A stretch of 64,000 nt of DNA from Vagococcus teuberi. GTDB taxonomy: Bacteria > Bacillota > Bacilli > Lactobacillales > Vagococcaceae. Shown here piece after piece: positions 26,314 through 35,198 of the stretch. The position numbers and the translations under genes are program-made. Position 1 is the first letter of the stretch, and each line of letters starts with the position of its first letter. Below the pieces are notes generated by a model. It worked only from the letters and a program-made list of their open reading frames with translations, was not told the origin of the DNA and did no database searches. The stretch covers positions 2,071,001 to 2,135,000 of the forward strand of contig NZ_CP017267.1 in NCBI RefSeq assembly GCF_001870205.1, written 5' to 3'.

Positions 26314-27201
26314 CTATCGAAGTGGTAATAGACTTTTCTCTAATTGTGATTGCATATGCTCATATTGTGGCGGTAACATTAGCTTTTCACCTAGATGGTC
26401 TAAAGACTCATTAATGGTAAACCCTGGTTTATCCGTTGCTAATTCAAACACGATATTTCCTTTTTCAATAAAGTAAATGGCTTTAAAATACTGTCTATCT
26501 TTTATCTCTGTTACCTGATATTTTTCTTCATATAAATAATCTTGCCATATGCGATGTGTCTCATCATCCGGAACTGACCAGGCAATATGGTGGACAGTAC
26601 CTACTCCAAAACGTCCACGTGGTAATCTTTCTTTTGGAATAACAATATGATGTTTTTCTTTACCTATTGTTTCAGCATGATAGGCATCACTATCTTCGGA
26701 TACTACACTCAACCCTAAATCATCTCTTAATGTTTGCATCGTATCTTTAGGTTGGCTAGATAACAATACTGCGCCATGAAATCCCATAATTTGGTATCCG
26801 TTCATTTCTTCACCTTCTACCAAAGCTATATCTAAACCATGAGAGTCATTAAATAATAGTGTCGTTTTTCCAAATAATTGACTTATCTCAAAGGAAACAT
26901 TAAAAGAAGTAAGACGTTTATTCCAATAAGCGAGACTACCTTTAGGAACTCGAAACGCAATGCGACCAACTTGTCCACTACCAACACGCCCTCGACTGGT
27001 TGTATCCCATGGGAAAAAAGTTATGATAGTCCCCGGTTCAGCTTGTTCATTACCAAAATATAAATGGTACGTTTGTGGGTCATCAAAATTAACTGTTTGT
27101 TTAACCAGTCTAAGTCCCAATATCGTTTCGTAAAATCTCACATTTTCTTTAGGATTTCCAACAATAGCAGAAATATGATGTATTCTATTTATAGATTCCA
27201 T
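26314..27201 (-). CDS. VOC-family ring-cleaving dioxygenase-like protein (MhqO-like)
   Basis: A 295-residue glyoxalase/bleomycin-resistance-fold protein made of two VOC halves. Metal-ligand candidates are IHHISAI at the start, VHHIAW and the C-terminal VFELATDKPGF Glu. It resembles Bacillus MhqO/MhqA, which act on quinone or catechol-type compounds. Similar to the next gene upstream, 12 bp away, probably by duplication. AGAGGTG precedes the ATG. Confidence 0.88.
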   Translation of the reverse strand: MESINRIHHISAIVGNPKENVRFYETILGLRLVKQTVNFDDPQTYHLYFGNEQAEPGTIITFFPWDTTSRGRVGSGQVGRIAFRVPKGSLAYWNKRLTSFNVSFEISQLFGKTTLLFNDSHGLDIALVEGEEMNGYQIMGFHGAVLLSSQPKDTMQTLRDDLGLSVVSEDSDAYHAETIGKEKHHIVIPKERLPRGRFGVGTVHHIAWSVPDDETHRIWQDYLYEEKYQVTEIKDRQYFKAIYFIEKGNIVFELATDKPGFTINESLDHLGEKLMLPPQYEHMQSQLEKSLLPLR

Positions 27202-27213
27202 ATCTAAACACCT

Positions 27214-28173
27214 CTATCTTTTTGTATTAAATGGTTTGATAACACTTTCTATATATTCACGTTTCTTTTCTAAAAATGGGGGTAGTGATAATGCTTCTCC
27301 TAATGTGTCATAAGGCTCATCTTCCATAAATCCAGGTTCATCTGTTGCAAGTTCTATTAAAATATGCCCTACTCTGACATAAAGTGATTCAAAATAAAAA
27401 CGATTCACATAACCCGAATTAGGTAATCCTAGCTGATCAAATAACTCTTTCCATACTTGTAAAGACACACGATGTTTCAAACGAAAGGCCAAATGATGCA
27501 CTTCTCCGTATCCTTGTCTAGCATCAGGTAATTGAGTCTCTTCAACTAAAATAATCCGTGTCCCATTGCCCCCTTCACCAACTTCCATCAAATATCGGTT
27601 TCCCTCATGAGTAATTTCTTTAAACGAGAATATGGTCTCCATTAAGGATTTAAACTCTTTAAAGTAACTAACTGTTATCTCTGTTGTACCTAAACCATAT
27701 ATGGCATATTCTTCAGGTACTGGACCATTTTTCCAAGCAGTTCCAGCCGCTACGCCATAATTATTTTCATCTGATATTAATTGATAACGCTGACCATCTT
27801 CATCTCTAAATGACAATACTTTTACACCAAATTCTTCTAAAATATCATCATGATCAACATTAAATTCATAAAATCGTTCTTTATAGTATTCTAATGCGGC
27901 ATCAGTAGGAACTCTAAACCCTATACGCGTGATAGCATTAGTACCTCTTATACCTTTTGGATTATTGGGAAAGTCAAAAAACGTCATCGTGGTACCTGGT
28001 GTCCCATAATCATCAGCAAAATAAGTATGGTAAGTATAGATATCATCTTGATTAACCGTCTTTTTAACTAGTCTCATACCTAATATATTAGTGAAAAAGT
28101 CATAATTTTTTTTAGCATCACTTGTCATTGCTGTTATGTGGTGAATGCCTAATAATTTATCTTGTTCATTCAT
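27214..28173 (-). CDS. VOC-family ring-cleaving dioxygenase-like protein (MhqA/MhqO-like)
   Basis: A 319-residue two-domain VOC protein with GIHHITAM near the start, GEVHHLAFR and LIELATDEPGF, which give the His/His/Glu metal site. First enzyme gene of the operon, 21 bp after the MarR-type regulator gene. The ATG at 28173 has AGGAGG 8 nt upstream and is preferred to a TTG two codons earlier. Confidence 0.88.
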   Translation of the reverse strand: MNEQDKLLGIHHITAMTSDAKKNYDFFTNILGMRLVKKTVNQDDIYTYHTYFADDYGTPGTTMTFFDFPNNPKGIRGTNAITRIGFRVPTDAALEYYKERFYEFNVDHDDILEEFGVKVLSFRDEDGQRYQLISDENNYGVAAGTAWKNGPVPEEYAIYGLGTTEITVSYFKEFKSLMETIFSFKEITHEGNRYLMEVGEGGNGTRIILVEETQLPDARQGYGEVHHLAFRLKHRVSLQVWKELFDQLGLPNSGYVNRFYFESLYVRVGHILIELATDEPGFMEDEPYDTLGEALSLPPFLEKKREYIESVIKPFNTKR

Positions 28174-28194
28174 TTCCAATTCCTCCTGATGTCA

Positions 28195-28626
28195 CTATTT
28201 TCCTAGTGACCTATTTAATTTGGCTAATAACTTTAATAGTTGTTCTAATTCATTTTGTTCTAAACATGACATTGAATCAGTAATGGTTTTAGCATGTTTA
28301 GGAAAAATTTCTTTCATGAGTAGTGTCCCACGCTCTGTTAATACAACAAACGTCACTCGCTTATCGTTAATATTGGTTTGTCTTGTGACAAATCCTTTTT
28401 TCTCTAATTGGTCAATAACATATGTCGTACTACTACTAGCTATCAAAATTTTCTCTTTAATCACTTGGATTGTCTGTTTTCCTTTGTGAAAGAGCAACTC
28501 CATCACCGCAAATTCGGTTATATTTAATTGATACTGCGTGACATCTTGTCTGACGATTTTTTCCAATTTATTACTTGCCCGTATCAATTGAATAAATGTG
28601 TTTAACGATTGTTCTGTTTGATTCAT
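28195..28626 (-). CDS. mhqR: MarR-family regulator, MhqR-like
   Basis: A 143-residue winged-HTH repressor: LNITEFAVMELLFHKGKQTIQVIKEKILIASSSTTYVIDQLEKKGFVTRQTNINDKR is the DNA-binding region with the wing DKR. No Cys lies in the conserved Cys position used by YodB-type sensors; one Cys occurs near the C-terminal end (MSCLEQ). The operon of quinone-detoxifying genes below it and an operator matching the MhqR box indicate autoregulation. The ATG at 28626 is used because AGAGGTG is 6 nt upstream. Confidence 0.88.
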   Translation of the reverse strand: MNQTEQSLNTFIQLIRASNKLEKIVRQDVTQYQLNITEFAVMELLFHKGKQTIQVIKEKILIASSSTTYVIDQLEKKGFVTRQTNINDKRVTFVVLTERGTLLMKEIFPKHAKTITDSMSCLEQNELEQLLKLLAKLNRSLGK

Positions 28627-28646
28627 AGTCATCACCTCTATCATTT

Positions 28647-28662
28647 ATTTCGAATTCGAGAT
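28647..28662 (-). promoter_or_regulatory. MhqR-type operator
   Basis: On the minus strand ATCTCGAATTCGAAAT is an imperfect palindrome (one mismatch) 20 bp upstream of the regulator start. From memory the Bacillus subtilis MhqR box is TATCTCGAATTCGAGAT, which it nearly equals. Confidence 0.8.
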
Positions 28663-28701
28663 AAAAATGATTAAAAAAAGATATCTCTCTTACTTGACAT
28701 C

Positions 28702-28729
28702 ATCATATAATATTACTTACAAAAAGTAA
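28702..28729 (-). promoter_or_regulatory. Promoter of the quinone-response operon
   Basis: On the minus strand TTACTT, 16 nt, TATGAT gives a usable -35/-10 pair. The -35 and spacer overlap the first TACT-N7-AGTA box and the MhqR-type box is downstream of the start site. Confidence 0.6.
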
Positions 28730-28757
28730 ACTGATTAGGCTTACTTTTAATTAGTAA
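28713..28757 (-). promoter_or_regulatory. Two YodB/CatR-type TACT-N7-AGTA boxes
   Basis: TTACTTACAAAAAGTAA (28713-28729) and TTACTTTTAATTAGTAA (28741-28757) both fit TACT-N7-AGTA, the box I recall for the DUF24-family redox sensors YodB and CatR of Bacillus. They lie 28 bp apart centre to centre. No DUF24 gene is in this window, so the regulator would act from elsewhere. Confidence 0.5.
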
Positions 28758-28934
28758 AACTAAAAAAATTTAGGTATGTGGATCACTACAATCTGATAAA
28801 ATCAGGGTGCTTTTTCAAAAAAATATTCATTCTAATCATTAAACAAAAATATTTTTTAAACAATTGAATCCTGAAATAATCCCCAAAGAAAAACTAGAAA
28901 AGGATATGTTAAAACGATAGAGGGGAATTTAAGA

Positions 28935-29030
28935 TTGGATAAAGTTGTATCACTGATAGTTGACCCTATACTTGTCGGTATTGTTACTAACCTTTTTTCT
29001 CATTGGTTAAATGAAAAAAAGAAGCGGTAG
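28935..29030 (+). CDS. Fst/Ldr-type type I toxin peptide
   Basis: A 31-residue hydrophobic peptide, DKVVSLIVDPILVGIVTNLF then SHWLNEKKKR, fits the Fst family pattern PI-x-VG-x8-WL-x-charged-tail. These peptides insert into the membrane and are repressed by an antisense RNA. The start is TTG at 28935, with GAGGGGA 9 nt upstream. A bidirectional terminator (29113-29146) lies where such modules carry the terminator shared by the two RNAs. The antisense RNA promoter was not found with confidence. Confidence 0.75.
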   Translation: MDKVVSLIVDPILVGIVTNLFSHWLNEKKKR

Positions 29031-29112
29031 GGGCTATATGGGCTTCTGATTTACTTAAAATAGAATTCTTAAAATTAGTGGTGTATAAAAACTAATATTT
29101 ATACATGACAAC

Positions 29113-29146
29113 AAAAAAACACCCTCCAAAAACGGAGAGTGTTTTG
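29113..29146. terminator. Bidirectional terminator of the toxin module
   Basis: AAAACACCCTCC and GGAGAGTGTTTT pair with one mismatch around a 6-nt loop. Together with the following 35 bp it also resembles the rpsI terminator and 3' end (36337-36410). Confidence 0.7.
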
Positions 29147-29166
29147 ATATTCTGTATAAAAACGAA

Positions 29167-29181
29167 TTAACGTTTTGAGAA
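29167..29181. repeat. Left att-like repeat (rpsI 3' end copy)
   Basis: TTAACGTTTTGAGAA equals the last bases of rpsI (stop and final codons) at 36396-36410 in the same orientation, marking the left edge of the accessory island. Confidence 0.65.
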
Positions 29182-29293
29182 CGAATGTTTAATATTTTTG
29201 CCTATCTTTATCTATATGAATCCTTTCCTATCAATAGTTAGCAGATTTAAAAAAGGATAGAGATAAATAAAAAGGACTGTAAATGGATATAAC

Positions 29294-29312
29294 TTGAACC
29301 AATTTGAACCAA
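29294..29312. repeat. Paired 9-bp direct repeats near the left att-like site
   Basis: TTGAACCAA occurs at 29294-29302 and 29304-29312, one helical turn apart, about 115 bp inside the att-like repeat. Tyrosine-integrase arm sites look like this, but no integrase gene is present. The remaining DNA from 29182 to 29376 shows no gene. Confidence 0.4.
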
Positions 29313-29376
29313 ATTTTATGAATGTTAGTTAAATACATTTAAATTTATTATGATTCTTTTTTTATCATATATATCA

Positions 29377-30309
29377 TTATATAATCTTTAAGTTTTCTTC
29401 AAATATGCTCAAATCTTTTAAAGTAACTTCACCTAACATATACATTTCTAATCCAAAATAAAAATATGCGGCTAAGTATGTGACTTCTGAACTTTTCATA
29501 TATTTCTTCTTTGCATTAGGTGACGATAATCTAGAATTACCATTTCCATGAATATTAGAATTTCTAATAGCATTTAAAGTTTGATAATACATCATAACAA
29601 AATCATTATCCGACAGTTGAATTTCTTCAAAAAAAGAGCCCTGTGAAAATTTAACCTTTTCTCTCTTCAACAATTCACTTAATTGTTTTGATAAACTACG
29701 AAGTATCGAATGATTTATTGCAGACGATTCTATTAATACTTTTGTTTTATTAATATCTTGTTTAATATCATTTAAATTATCATAATATTTCTTCAGGTAT
29801 GTTTCTTCTATTGCTTTTACAACATTTTCAAATCTATTCTTCATTGTTTTAAATTGTGAAGTTGTATAGGATTTACTGGTCAAAGAGTTCTCTTTACAAT
29901 ATTTTTCAGTGCACAATCCTTTTAATATGATATTACTAATAAAATTAAACATTTGTTCTCCATAATTATTTATATATTCAATCATAAGAGATTCAATAGT
30001 ATGCGTCGACGATATTTGATCTGAGAGATGATTAGTTATTTTATTAACCATTTCTGCTCCCATAACTGTTTCACTATCCATCGTTTTATTTTTCAGATAA
30101 AAATCTCGATATGCTCTGTTTACCGACATCCAAAGTAAATAAAAAGAAATATCTGGTCTTTCTGGAAGACAGTAATAACTATCCTTAAGCTGACTACTAT
30201 AAATATCTAATTCTATTTCTAGAATTTTCATTTCCTTTAATATATTTGAAACTAACCCTTTATCTTTCAACTCTTTATTAGTCGCCTTATTAATTTCTTC
30301 TAGTAACAT
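29377..30309 (-). CDS. HEPN-motif protein of unknown function
   Basis: A 310-residue mostly helical, AT-rich-coded protein with no signal peptide or membrane segment. The C-terminal part carries an RX4-6H motif, IRNSNIHGNG (Arg249 to His254), in a helical setting typical of HEPN RNases. Residues 170-220 are rich in charged helices. GAGAGGT precedes the ATG. Before the IS insertion it lay about 150 bp downstream of the phosphoesterase-NTPase gene on the same strand, which suggests an effector partner. Apart from the HEPN motif I do not recognise the family. Confidence 0.75.
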   Translation of the reverse strand: MLLEEINKATNKELKDKGLVSNILKEMKILEIELDIYSSQLKDSYYCLPERPDISFYLLWMSVNRAYRDFYLKNKTMDSETVMGAEMVNKITNHLSDQISSTHTIESLMIEYINNYGEQMFNFISNIILKGLCTEKYCKENSLTSKSYTTSQFKTMKNRFENVVKAIEETYLKKYYDNLNDIKQDINKTKVLIESSAINHSILRSLSKQLSELLKREKVKFSQGSFFEEIQLSDNDFVMMYYQTLNAIRNSNIHGNGNSRLSSPNAKKKYMKSSEVTYLAAYFYFGLEMYMLGEVTLKDLSIFEENLKII

Positions 30310-30386
30310 CTCTTTACCTCTCTTTTCTATTTAAAAACCTAACTATTAATACTTACTTATATCTCTAGATATATTTTATAACTAAA

Positions 30387-30397
30387 AAAAGATACTA
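30387..30397. repeat. Left target-site duplication of the IS1182 element
   Basis: AAAAGATACTA directly abuts the left terminal repeat and recurs at 31933-31943. Confidence 0.85.
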
Positions 30398-31932
30398 CAG
30401 ACTGTAGACAAAGTATTGATAAATTTCGATACTTTGTTTTTTTTGGTAAAATAGAGGAAAGGAATGACCATTAATGTTGAAAAAGCAAGATATGAGCAAA
30501 CGTAATCAAATAGGTTTTTATTCATTAGAAGACTTAGTTCCACAGGAACACCTTCTAAGAGATATTGATAAATACGTCGATTTTAGTTTTATTTATCAAC
30601 TTGTTGAGGATAAATATGATCAGTCTAATGGACGACCTAGTTTAGATCCAGTTATGTTAATCAAACTTCCCTTGATACAATACTTATACGGAATTAAGAG
30701 CATGAGACAAACGATTAAAGAAGTCGAAGTAAATATGGCTTACAGATGGTTTTTAGGTTTAGATATCCAAGACTCAGTCCCTCACTTTTCAACTTTTGGT
30801 AAAAATTACTCAAGAAGATTTAAAGGAACAGATATCTTTGAACAAATTTTTTATGGTATTTTAGCGCAGTGTACAGAAGCTCATTTAGTTGATACGTCTG
30901 AGATATTTATTGATGGGACTCATATCAAAGCACATGCAAATAATAAAAAGTATGAAAGCAAAGAAATAACTGAAGACACATTATTTTATGTAAAATCACT
31001 TCAAAAAGAAGTTGAAATCGATAGAGAAAAACAATTAAAAAAGCCCTTAAAAAGAAAAGAAAAAAGTGAGACAAATACAAAGGTTAAAAAAATTAGTAAA
31101 AACGATGCTGACAGTGGCTGGTTTCATAAAGGAGAACATAAACAAGTCTTTGCCTATACCACACAAGTGGCATGTGATAAAAACGGATGGGTTTTAGGAT
31201 ATACAACGCATCCAGGTAATCAACATGATAGTCGTACTTTTATCTCTATTTACAATAAATTAAAAAGTCATTTCACTCTGAATAAATTAGTGATGGATGC
31301 AGGCTACAAGACACCAGGTATTGCCCATTTGTTATTTCAAGATAACTTAACACCTATTTTTCCATACAAGAGACCCATGACCAAGAAAGGTTTTTTCAAA
31401 AAATATGATTATGTTTATGACGAATACTATGATCAATATATTTGTCCCAATATGAAAACATTAACTTATACGACAACTAATCGAGATGGTTATCGAGAAT
31501 ATAAAAGTAACCCTCATGATTGTATGACATGTTCTTTAATAAATAAATGTACGCAATCAAAGGATAAGAGAAAGCAAGTTCAACGTCATTTATGGGAAGA
31601 TGATATGGAACGATGTGAGGACATACGTCATTCCATTGGAATGAAATCTATCTATAATAATCGTAAACAGACGATTGAGAGGTTATTTGGAACAGCCAAA
31701 GAATTTCATGGATTACGTTATACCAACTTAATAGGCAAAGAAAAAATGCACATGAAAATTGGGCTTACTTTCGCATGTCTTAATATAAAAAAATTAGCAA
31801 AAATGCTTAAATTAAGAGACCTAGAGGGCTCTATTTTTTTGTCTATTTTTAATTATTTACCTAAATTAATCATAGGATGTAAAAAAGACAACCCAATTAC
31901 TCTTAATGAGTAATTAGTTTGTCTTCACTCTG
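30398..31932 (+). mobile_element. IS1182-family insertion sequence, 1535 bp
   Basis: Ends CAGACTGTAGACAAA (left) and TTTGTCTTCACTCTG (right) are inverted repeats with 13 of 15 matches, enclosing one complete transposase gene. The flanking 11-bp duplication is perfect, so the insertion is recent. Confidence 0.9.
30474..31913 (+). CDS. IS1182-family transposase
   Basis: A 479-residue DDE transposase with intact catalytic residues: Asp147 (FIDGTHIKAHAN), Asp275 (LVMDAGYKTP) and Glu402 (QTIERLFGTAKEFHGLRY). The N-terminus LVPQEHLLRDIDKYVDFSFI and a Cys cluster (CPNM, CMTCSLINKC) are typical. No frameshift or stop is seen, so the element may be active. GGAAAGGA lies upstream of the ATG. Confidence 0.93.
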   Translation: MLKKQDMSKRNQIGFYSLEDLVPQEHLLRDIDKYVDFSFIYQLVEDKYDQSNGRPSLDPVMLIKLPLIQYLYGIKSMRQTIKEVEVNMAYRWFLGLDIQDSVPHFSTFGKNYSRRFKGTDIFEQIFYGILAQCTEAHLVDTSEIFIDGTHIKAHANNKKYESKEITEDTLFYVKSLQKEVEIDREKQLKKPLKRKEKSETNTKVKKISKNDADSGWFHKGEHKQVFAYTTQVACDKNGWVLGYTTHPGNQHDSRTFISIYNKLKSHFTLNKLVMDAGYKTPGIAHLLFQDNLTPIFPYKRPMTKKGFFKKYDYVYDEYYDQYICPNMKTLTYTTTNRDGYREYKSNPHDCMTCSLINKCTQSKDKRKQVQRHLWEDDMERCEDIRHSIGMKSIYNNRKQTIERLFGTAKEFHGLRYTNLIGKEKMHMKIGLTFACLNIKKLAKMLKLRDLEGSIFLSIFNYLPKLIIGCKKDNPITLNE

Positions 31933-31943
31933 AAAAGATACTA
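31933..31943. repeat. Right target-site duplication of the IS1182 element
   Basis: Second perfect copy of AAAAGATACTA, directly after the right terminal repeat. Confidence 0.85.
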
Positions 31944-32003
31944 TTTGATATTCCTTGAAATAATTTGCTCAAATGAATATTTGTGTTAGTTCGCTACAAA
32001 CAA

Positions 32004-35000
32004 TTATTTTAATAATCTTGTCTTATTTAAAGACGGATCATATATTATATCGTACGTTTTACAAATTTGTTGCCTTTTACTATAAGGTATATCAAACATA
32101 TATAAATGTCTACCAACCATGTGTCTTAAAATATTTTTAACCATGTAGTTACTACTATTTTCTTCATATAAATTTTCAATTACTTTTTCCGATTGATCTA
32201 ATCTTGTGTTTTCTAATAAACTACCTACTAGTATCAACTTAATTGCTGTATTTTCCTCTTCTTTCAAATACTTATCATAAGTTGATTTCATTCTATTAGT
32301 GCCTGTATCTACTATTGCTTTTTGTATAATAGAAGAGTATATTAGTCCAACAAATTCAAATACCATCTTTCCAGCTCTATTTTCAAGATCCTTTTTACTA
32401 ATTAATTCGTCGCTATTTAATTTTTCTAATTCATTAATAACAAATTTTATTAAATCCTCTTTTTCATTAATAACAAGTTCACTGAGAATATTTCCCGCCT
32501 TTAAAGATACCCTATATGAACTAGTTAATAACGACTCTTTAGTTCTCTTATTTATTATTCCTCCATAATTTTTTAATATTTGACCTATTACTTCAGTAAA
32601 TTTTTGTGCTTTTTCAAATTCGATTATTAACGGATCCTTATAAACATCTAACTCATTAATTTCTTCATGTGACTTTTTCATTTCACCCTCTAACACCTCT
32701 TCAGTAACATCTCTAGATTCATACAAACTTGCTCTATTTTCCATGGCATTTCCTTTTGTATTAATAATTAATTCAGGTAATTTTTCCACTAAATTATTTA
32801 ACTCTCCATCAATATCCATGAGATTTTCTTTAGGTAATATTTGTTTAGACTGCTTAATAACCTCTTCAAAAACCATTTCATCTATTGATTCATGTATTAA
32901 AAATATTAATATATTCGAATATAAATCCACGTGTATATTTTGAATTAAATATATTACGTCTTCTTTAGTATCTTTTTCATGAATATTATTCCACGTTGAA
33001 TTTATATTTTCTGAAATATATTGAGCCGTAAAATAATAAAAAACATACTTGTATTTAAAATAATAATTATTTTCCTTTTCTTGTAAAATATTAGCAAGTT
33101 CAAGTTTTTTTATGTTTTGCTCAAACCTAAATTGGGCTTCGTCTAAATCATAATAATCCACAAAATCTTCATACAGTTTTTTAAATTCATAATAACTTAT
33201 TGTATTTTTTTTCGATTTAAAAATGTGATAAGCTAAATGTTTCAAATAATTATTTAAAGTACTTATATCATCTGAGCCTATTTGAATATCATATATTAGT
33301 TGCTTTATCAAAAGTTCATAATAGTATCCATTCGTTTGCTTATCAAAATCCACACTTTTTTTCCCGCTATCAATTGATTGTAGTATTATCAATAAATAAA
33401 GTGGTACTTGTGGAATATAGTTTTTACCAACTATTTCATTAAGTGAGACTATATACTCATCAAAACGAAATACATATTCTTCTTTTTCATCAATTTCATA
33501 TAAATGGCTTAAATTTAGCCACTTTTCAACTATTTGACCCCTTTTTTTATATCCAAATTTTTTTAAATTAAAAATTTTAACCTCTCTATTTTGAGTATCT
33601 ATCAGACTCAATGTATCTTTGATATCCATTGTTGTATTTTGGGATGATAATATGACTTTATCAAAATATTTACATAATTCTAATAAAAGTTTATTTTTTC
33701 CATCTTTATTTAAATTAATAAGATTCCAGTCATCCACCAATAATACTTTTTTACTCTTATCTAATTGGAAAAAGTCTTCGTATGATTCTTCTCCATACTG
33801 TTCTTGAATTCTATCTCTAATAATTTTCTCTACTTTTTTATATTCTTTCTGCTTCACATTACCTGCATCTAAATACAATGGATATATCTGATTTTTATAA
33901 AATCTAAGTGCTACACTTTTTAATAATGACGTTTTTCCAAATTCTTTGTCTCCTTGAAAAATATAAATATACTTTTCTGATCCTTCAAGTTCTTCAATAA
34001 CTATTTTTGCATCTTCAACTTTATTTTCTACCTCTTCAGTTAAAACTTCACTAAAGTCTGGATAAACGTAAATATCTTTTAATAATAACCTTCCCTTATC
34101 AGGATGATCTATCGGTGCTCCCAAATCTTCATAAAAATCAATAATTTCAGGGTTTAAATATATTGGAGAACCTGCAACTCGTATTTCGTGTTGTTTCATA
34201 GTTGATAAATCATATTCTTTTTTATTGGGATAATAAGCATTTTTATCTATTCTGAAATCAAGTTGCTCAAGTTTTAATAAAGATGCTTCCATATCAACTT
34301 CTATATAATTAAATTCACTCTTGTCAGAATTCCAACTCTCTTGCAGTACACATCCTTCAATAAAAATCGTCTCGCCAAAATTATCTTCTTTTTTTCCACT
34401 ATTATTAGCATGTTCATGACCAGTAATAATAACATCTGAAATTTCTTGTAATCTAGATTCAAAAAGTCTTTTGTTATTTGGCTCACACCAGTGTGGTGGA
34501 TGATGTAAAACCGATATATTAATAAAACTATCAAAGCTTTTGCAAAGTATTTCAAATACTTGGTTTGGAAAAAACATTGTTCCTGGTTCTTCTCTAAGTT
34601 TAGATATCCACGCAGTGTTAAATAAATGAAAAGATAGTTTAATCTCTTCAGTAAAATTATAATTAACCTTCTCATAAAATTTGTTCTCTAATATTATTTC
34701 AGTATTTTCATTATACGAATACATTATTTTTTTAAACTCATTATATTCGTTCTGTACTATTATCTGATCAATTATAGAATCGTCAATTTCCACATTTTCA
34801 TCTATTCCATCTATTAAAGTATTCCTTAAATTTTCATTTTTCTTTATAAAATGACAGTCATGATTACCCGGAATAAATAAAAAATCAATATCTTTATTTT
34901 CGGTTTTTATTCTATCTATTAAATCCATAAAAAAGGTGATCGCTACTTCATATTCTGAATTTTTCCCAGAAAAAGCTGTATCACCACTTACAAGAATTAG

Positions 35001-35129
35001 AATCTTATCAACAAAGCTAATTCTATTTTTCACAGCGTTTTCAATTCCATCTATTTTACTCATAATTGAATTCTTTTCATTATCATCAAACAGATGAATA
35101 TCTGAAAAATTTATTATCCCTAATTTCAT
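32004..35129 (-). CDS. Calcineurin-like phosphoesterase-STAND NTPase fusion
   Basis: A 1041-residue protein. The N-terminal metallophosphoesterase has all five metal motifs: D10-x-H12 (SDIHL), GD50 (SGDTAF), GNHD (88-91), HH209-210 (LHHPPHW) and GHEH (237-240). A P-loop follows: Walker A GDKEFGKT (393-400) and Walker B KVLLVDD (461-467), with SSQN after it, as in STAND/NACHT-type NTPases. The C-terminal 450 residues look like helical repeats that could sense a ligand. This is the layout of Avs-like bacterial defence NTPases with an N-terminal effector. AAAGGGG precedes the ATG. The invader signal and the nucleic acid or nucleotide target are unknown. Confidence 0.85.
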   Translation of the reverse strand: MKLGIINFSDIHLFDDNEKNSIMSKIDGIENAVKNRISFVDKILILVSGDTAFSGKNSEYEVAITFFMDLIDRIKTENKDIDFLFIPGNHDCHFIKKNENLRNTLIDGIDENVEIDDSIIDQIIVQNEYNEFKKIMYSYNENTEIILENKFYEKVNYNFTEEIKLSFHLFNTAWISKLREEPGTMFFPNQVFEILCKSFDSFINISVLHHPPHWCEPNNKRLFESRLQEISDVIITGHEHANNSGKKEDNFGETIFIEGCVLQESWNSDKSEFNYIEVDMEASLLKLEQLDFRIDKNAYYPNKKEYDLSTMKQHEIRVAGSPIYLNPEIIDFYEDLGAPIDHPDKGRLLLKDIYVYPDFSEVLTEEVENKVEDAKIVIEELEGSEKYIYIFQGDKEFGKTSLLKSVALRFYKNQIYPLYLDAGNVKQKEYKKVEKIIRDRIQEQYGEESYEDFFQLDKSKKVLLVDDWNLINLNKDGKNKLLLELCKYFDKVILSSQNTTMDIKDTLSLIDTQNREVKIFNLKKFGYKKRGQIVEKWLNLSHLYEIDEKEEYVFRFDEYIVSLNEIVGKNYIPQVPLYLLIILQSIDSGKKSVDFDKQTNGYYYELLIKQLIYDIQIGSDDISTLNNYLKHLAYHIFKSKKNTISYYEFKKLYEDFVDYYDLDEAQFRFEQNIKKLELANILQEKENNYYFKYKYVFYYFTAQYISENINSTWNNIHEKDTKEDVIYLIQNIHVDLYSNILIFLIHESIDEMVFEEVIKQSKQILPKENLMDIDGELNNLVEKLPELIINTKGNAMENRASLYESRDVTEEVLEGEMKKSHEEINELDVYKDPLIIEFEKAQKFTEVIGQILKNYGGIINKRTKESLLTSSYRVSLKAGNILSELVINEKEDLIKFVINELEKLNSDELISKKDLENRAGKMVFEFVGLIYSSIIQKAIVDTGTNRMKSTYDKYLKEEENTAIKLILVGSLLENTRLDQSEKVIENLYEENSSNYMVKNILRHMVGRHLYMFDIPYSKRQQICKTYDIIYDPSLNKTRLLK

Positions 35130-35198
35130 TTAACAAACCCCTTTTAATTAAAATAACTTATCGCTATAAATCCAATATTATCTATACTCTATACATTT

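Noticed and set aside
28693..28711. Plus-strand TTGACA with TATAAT near the mhq operators
   Set aside because: The hexamers are only about 6 bp apart, too close for a promoter.
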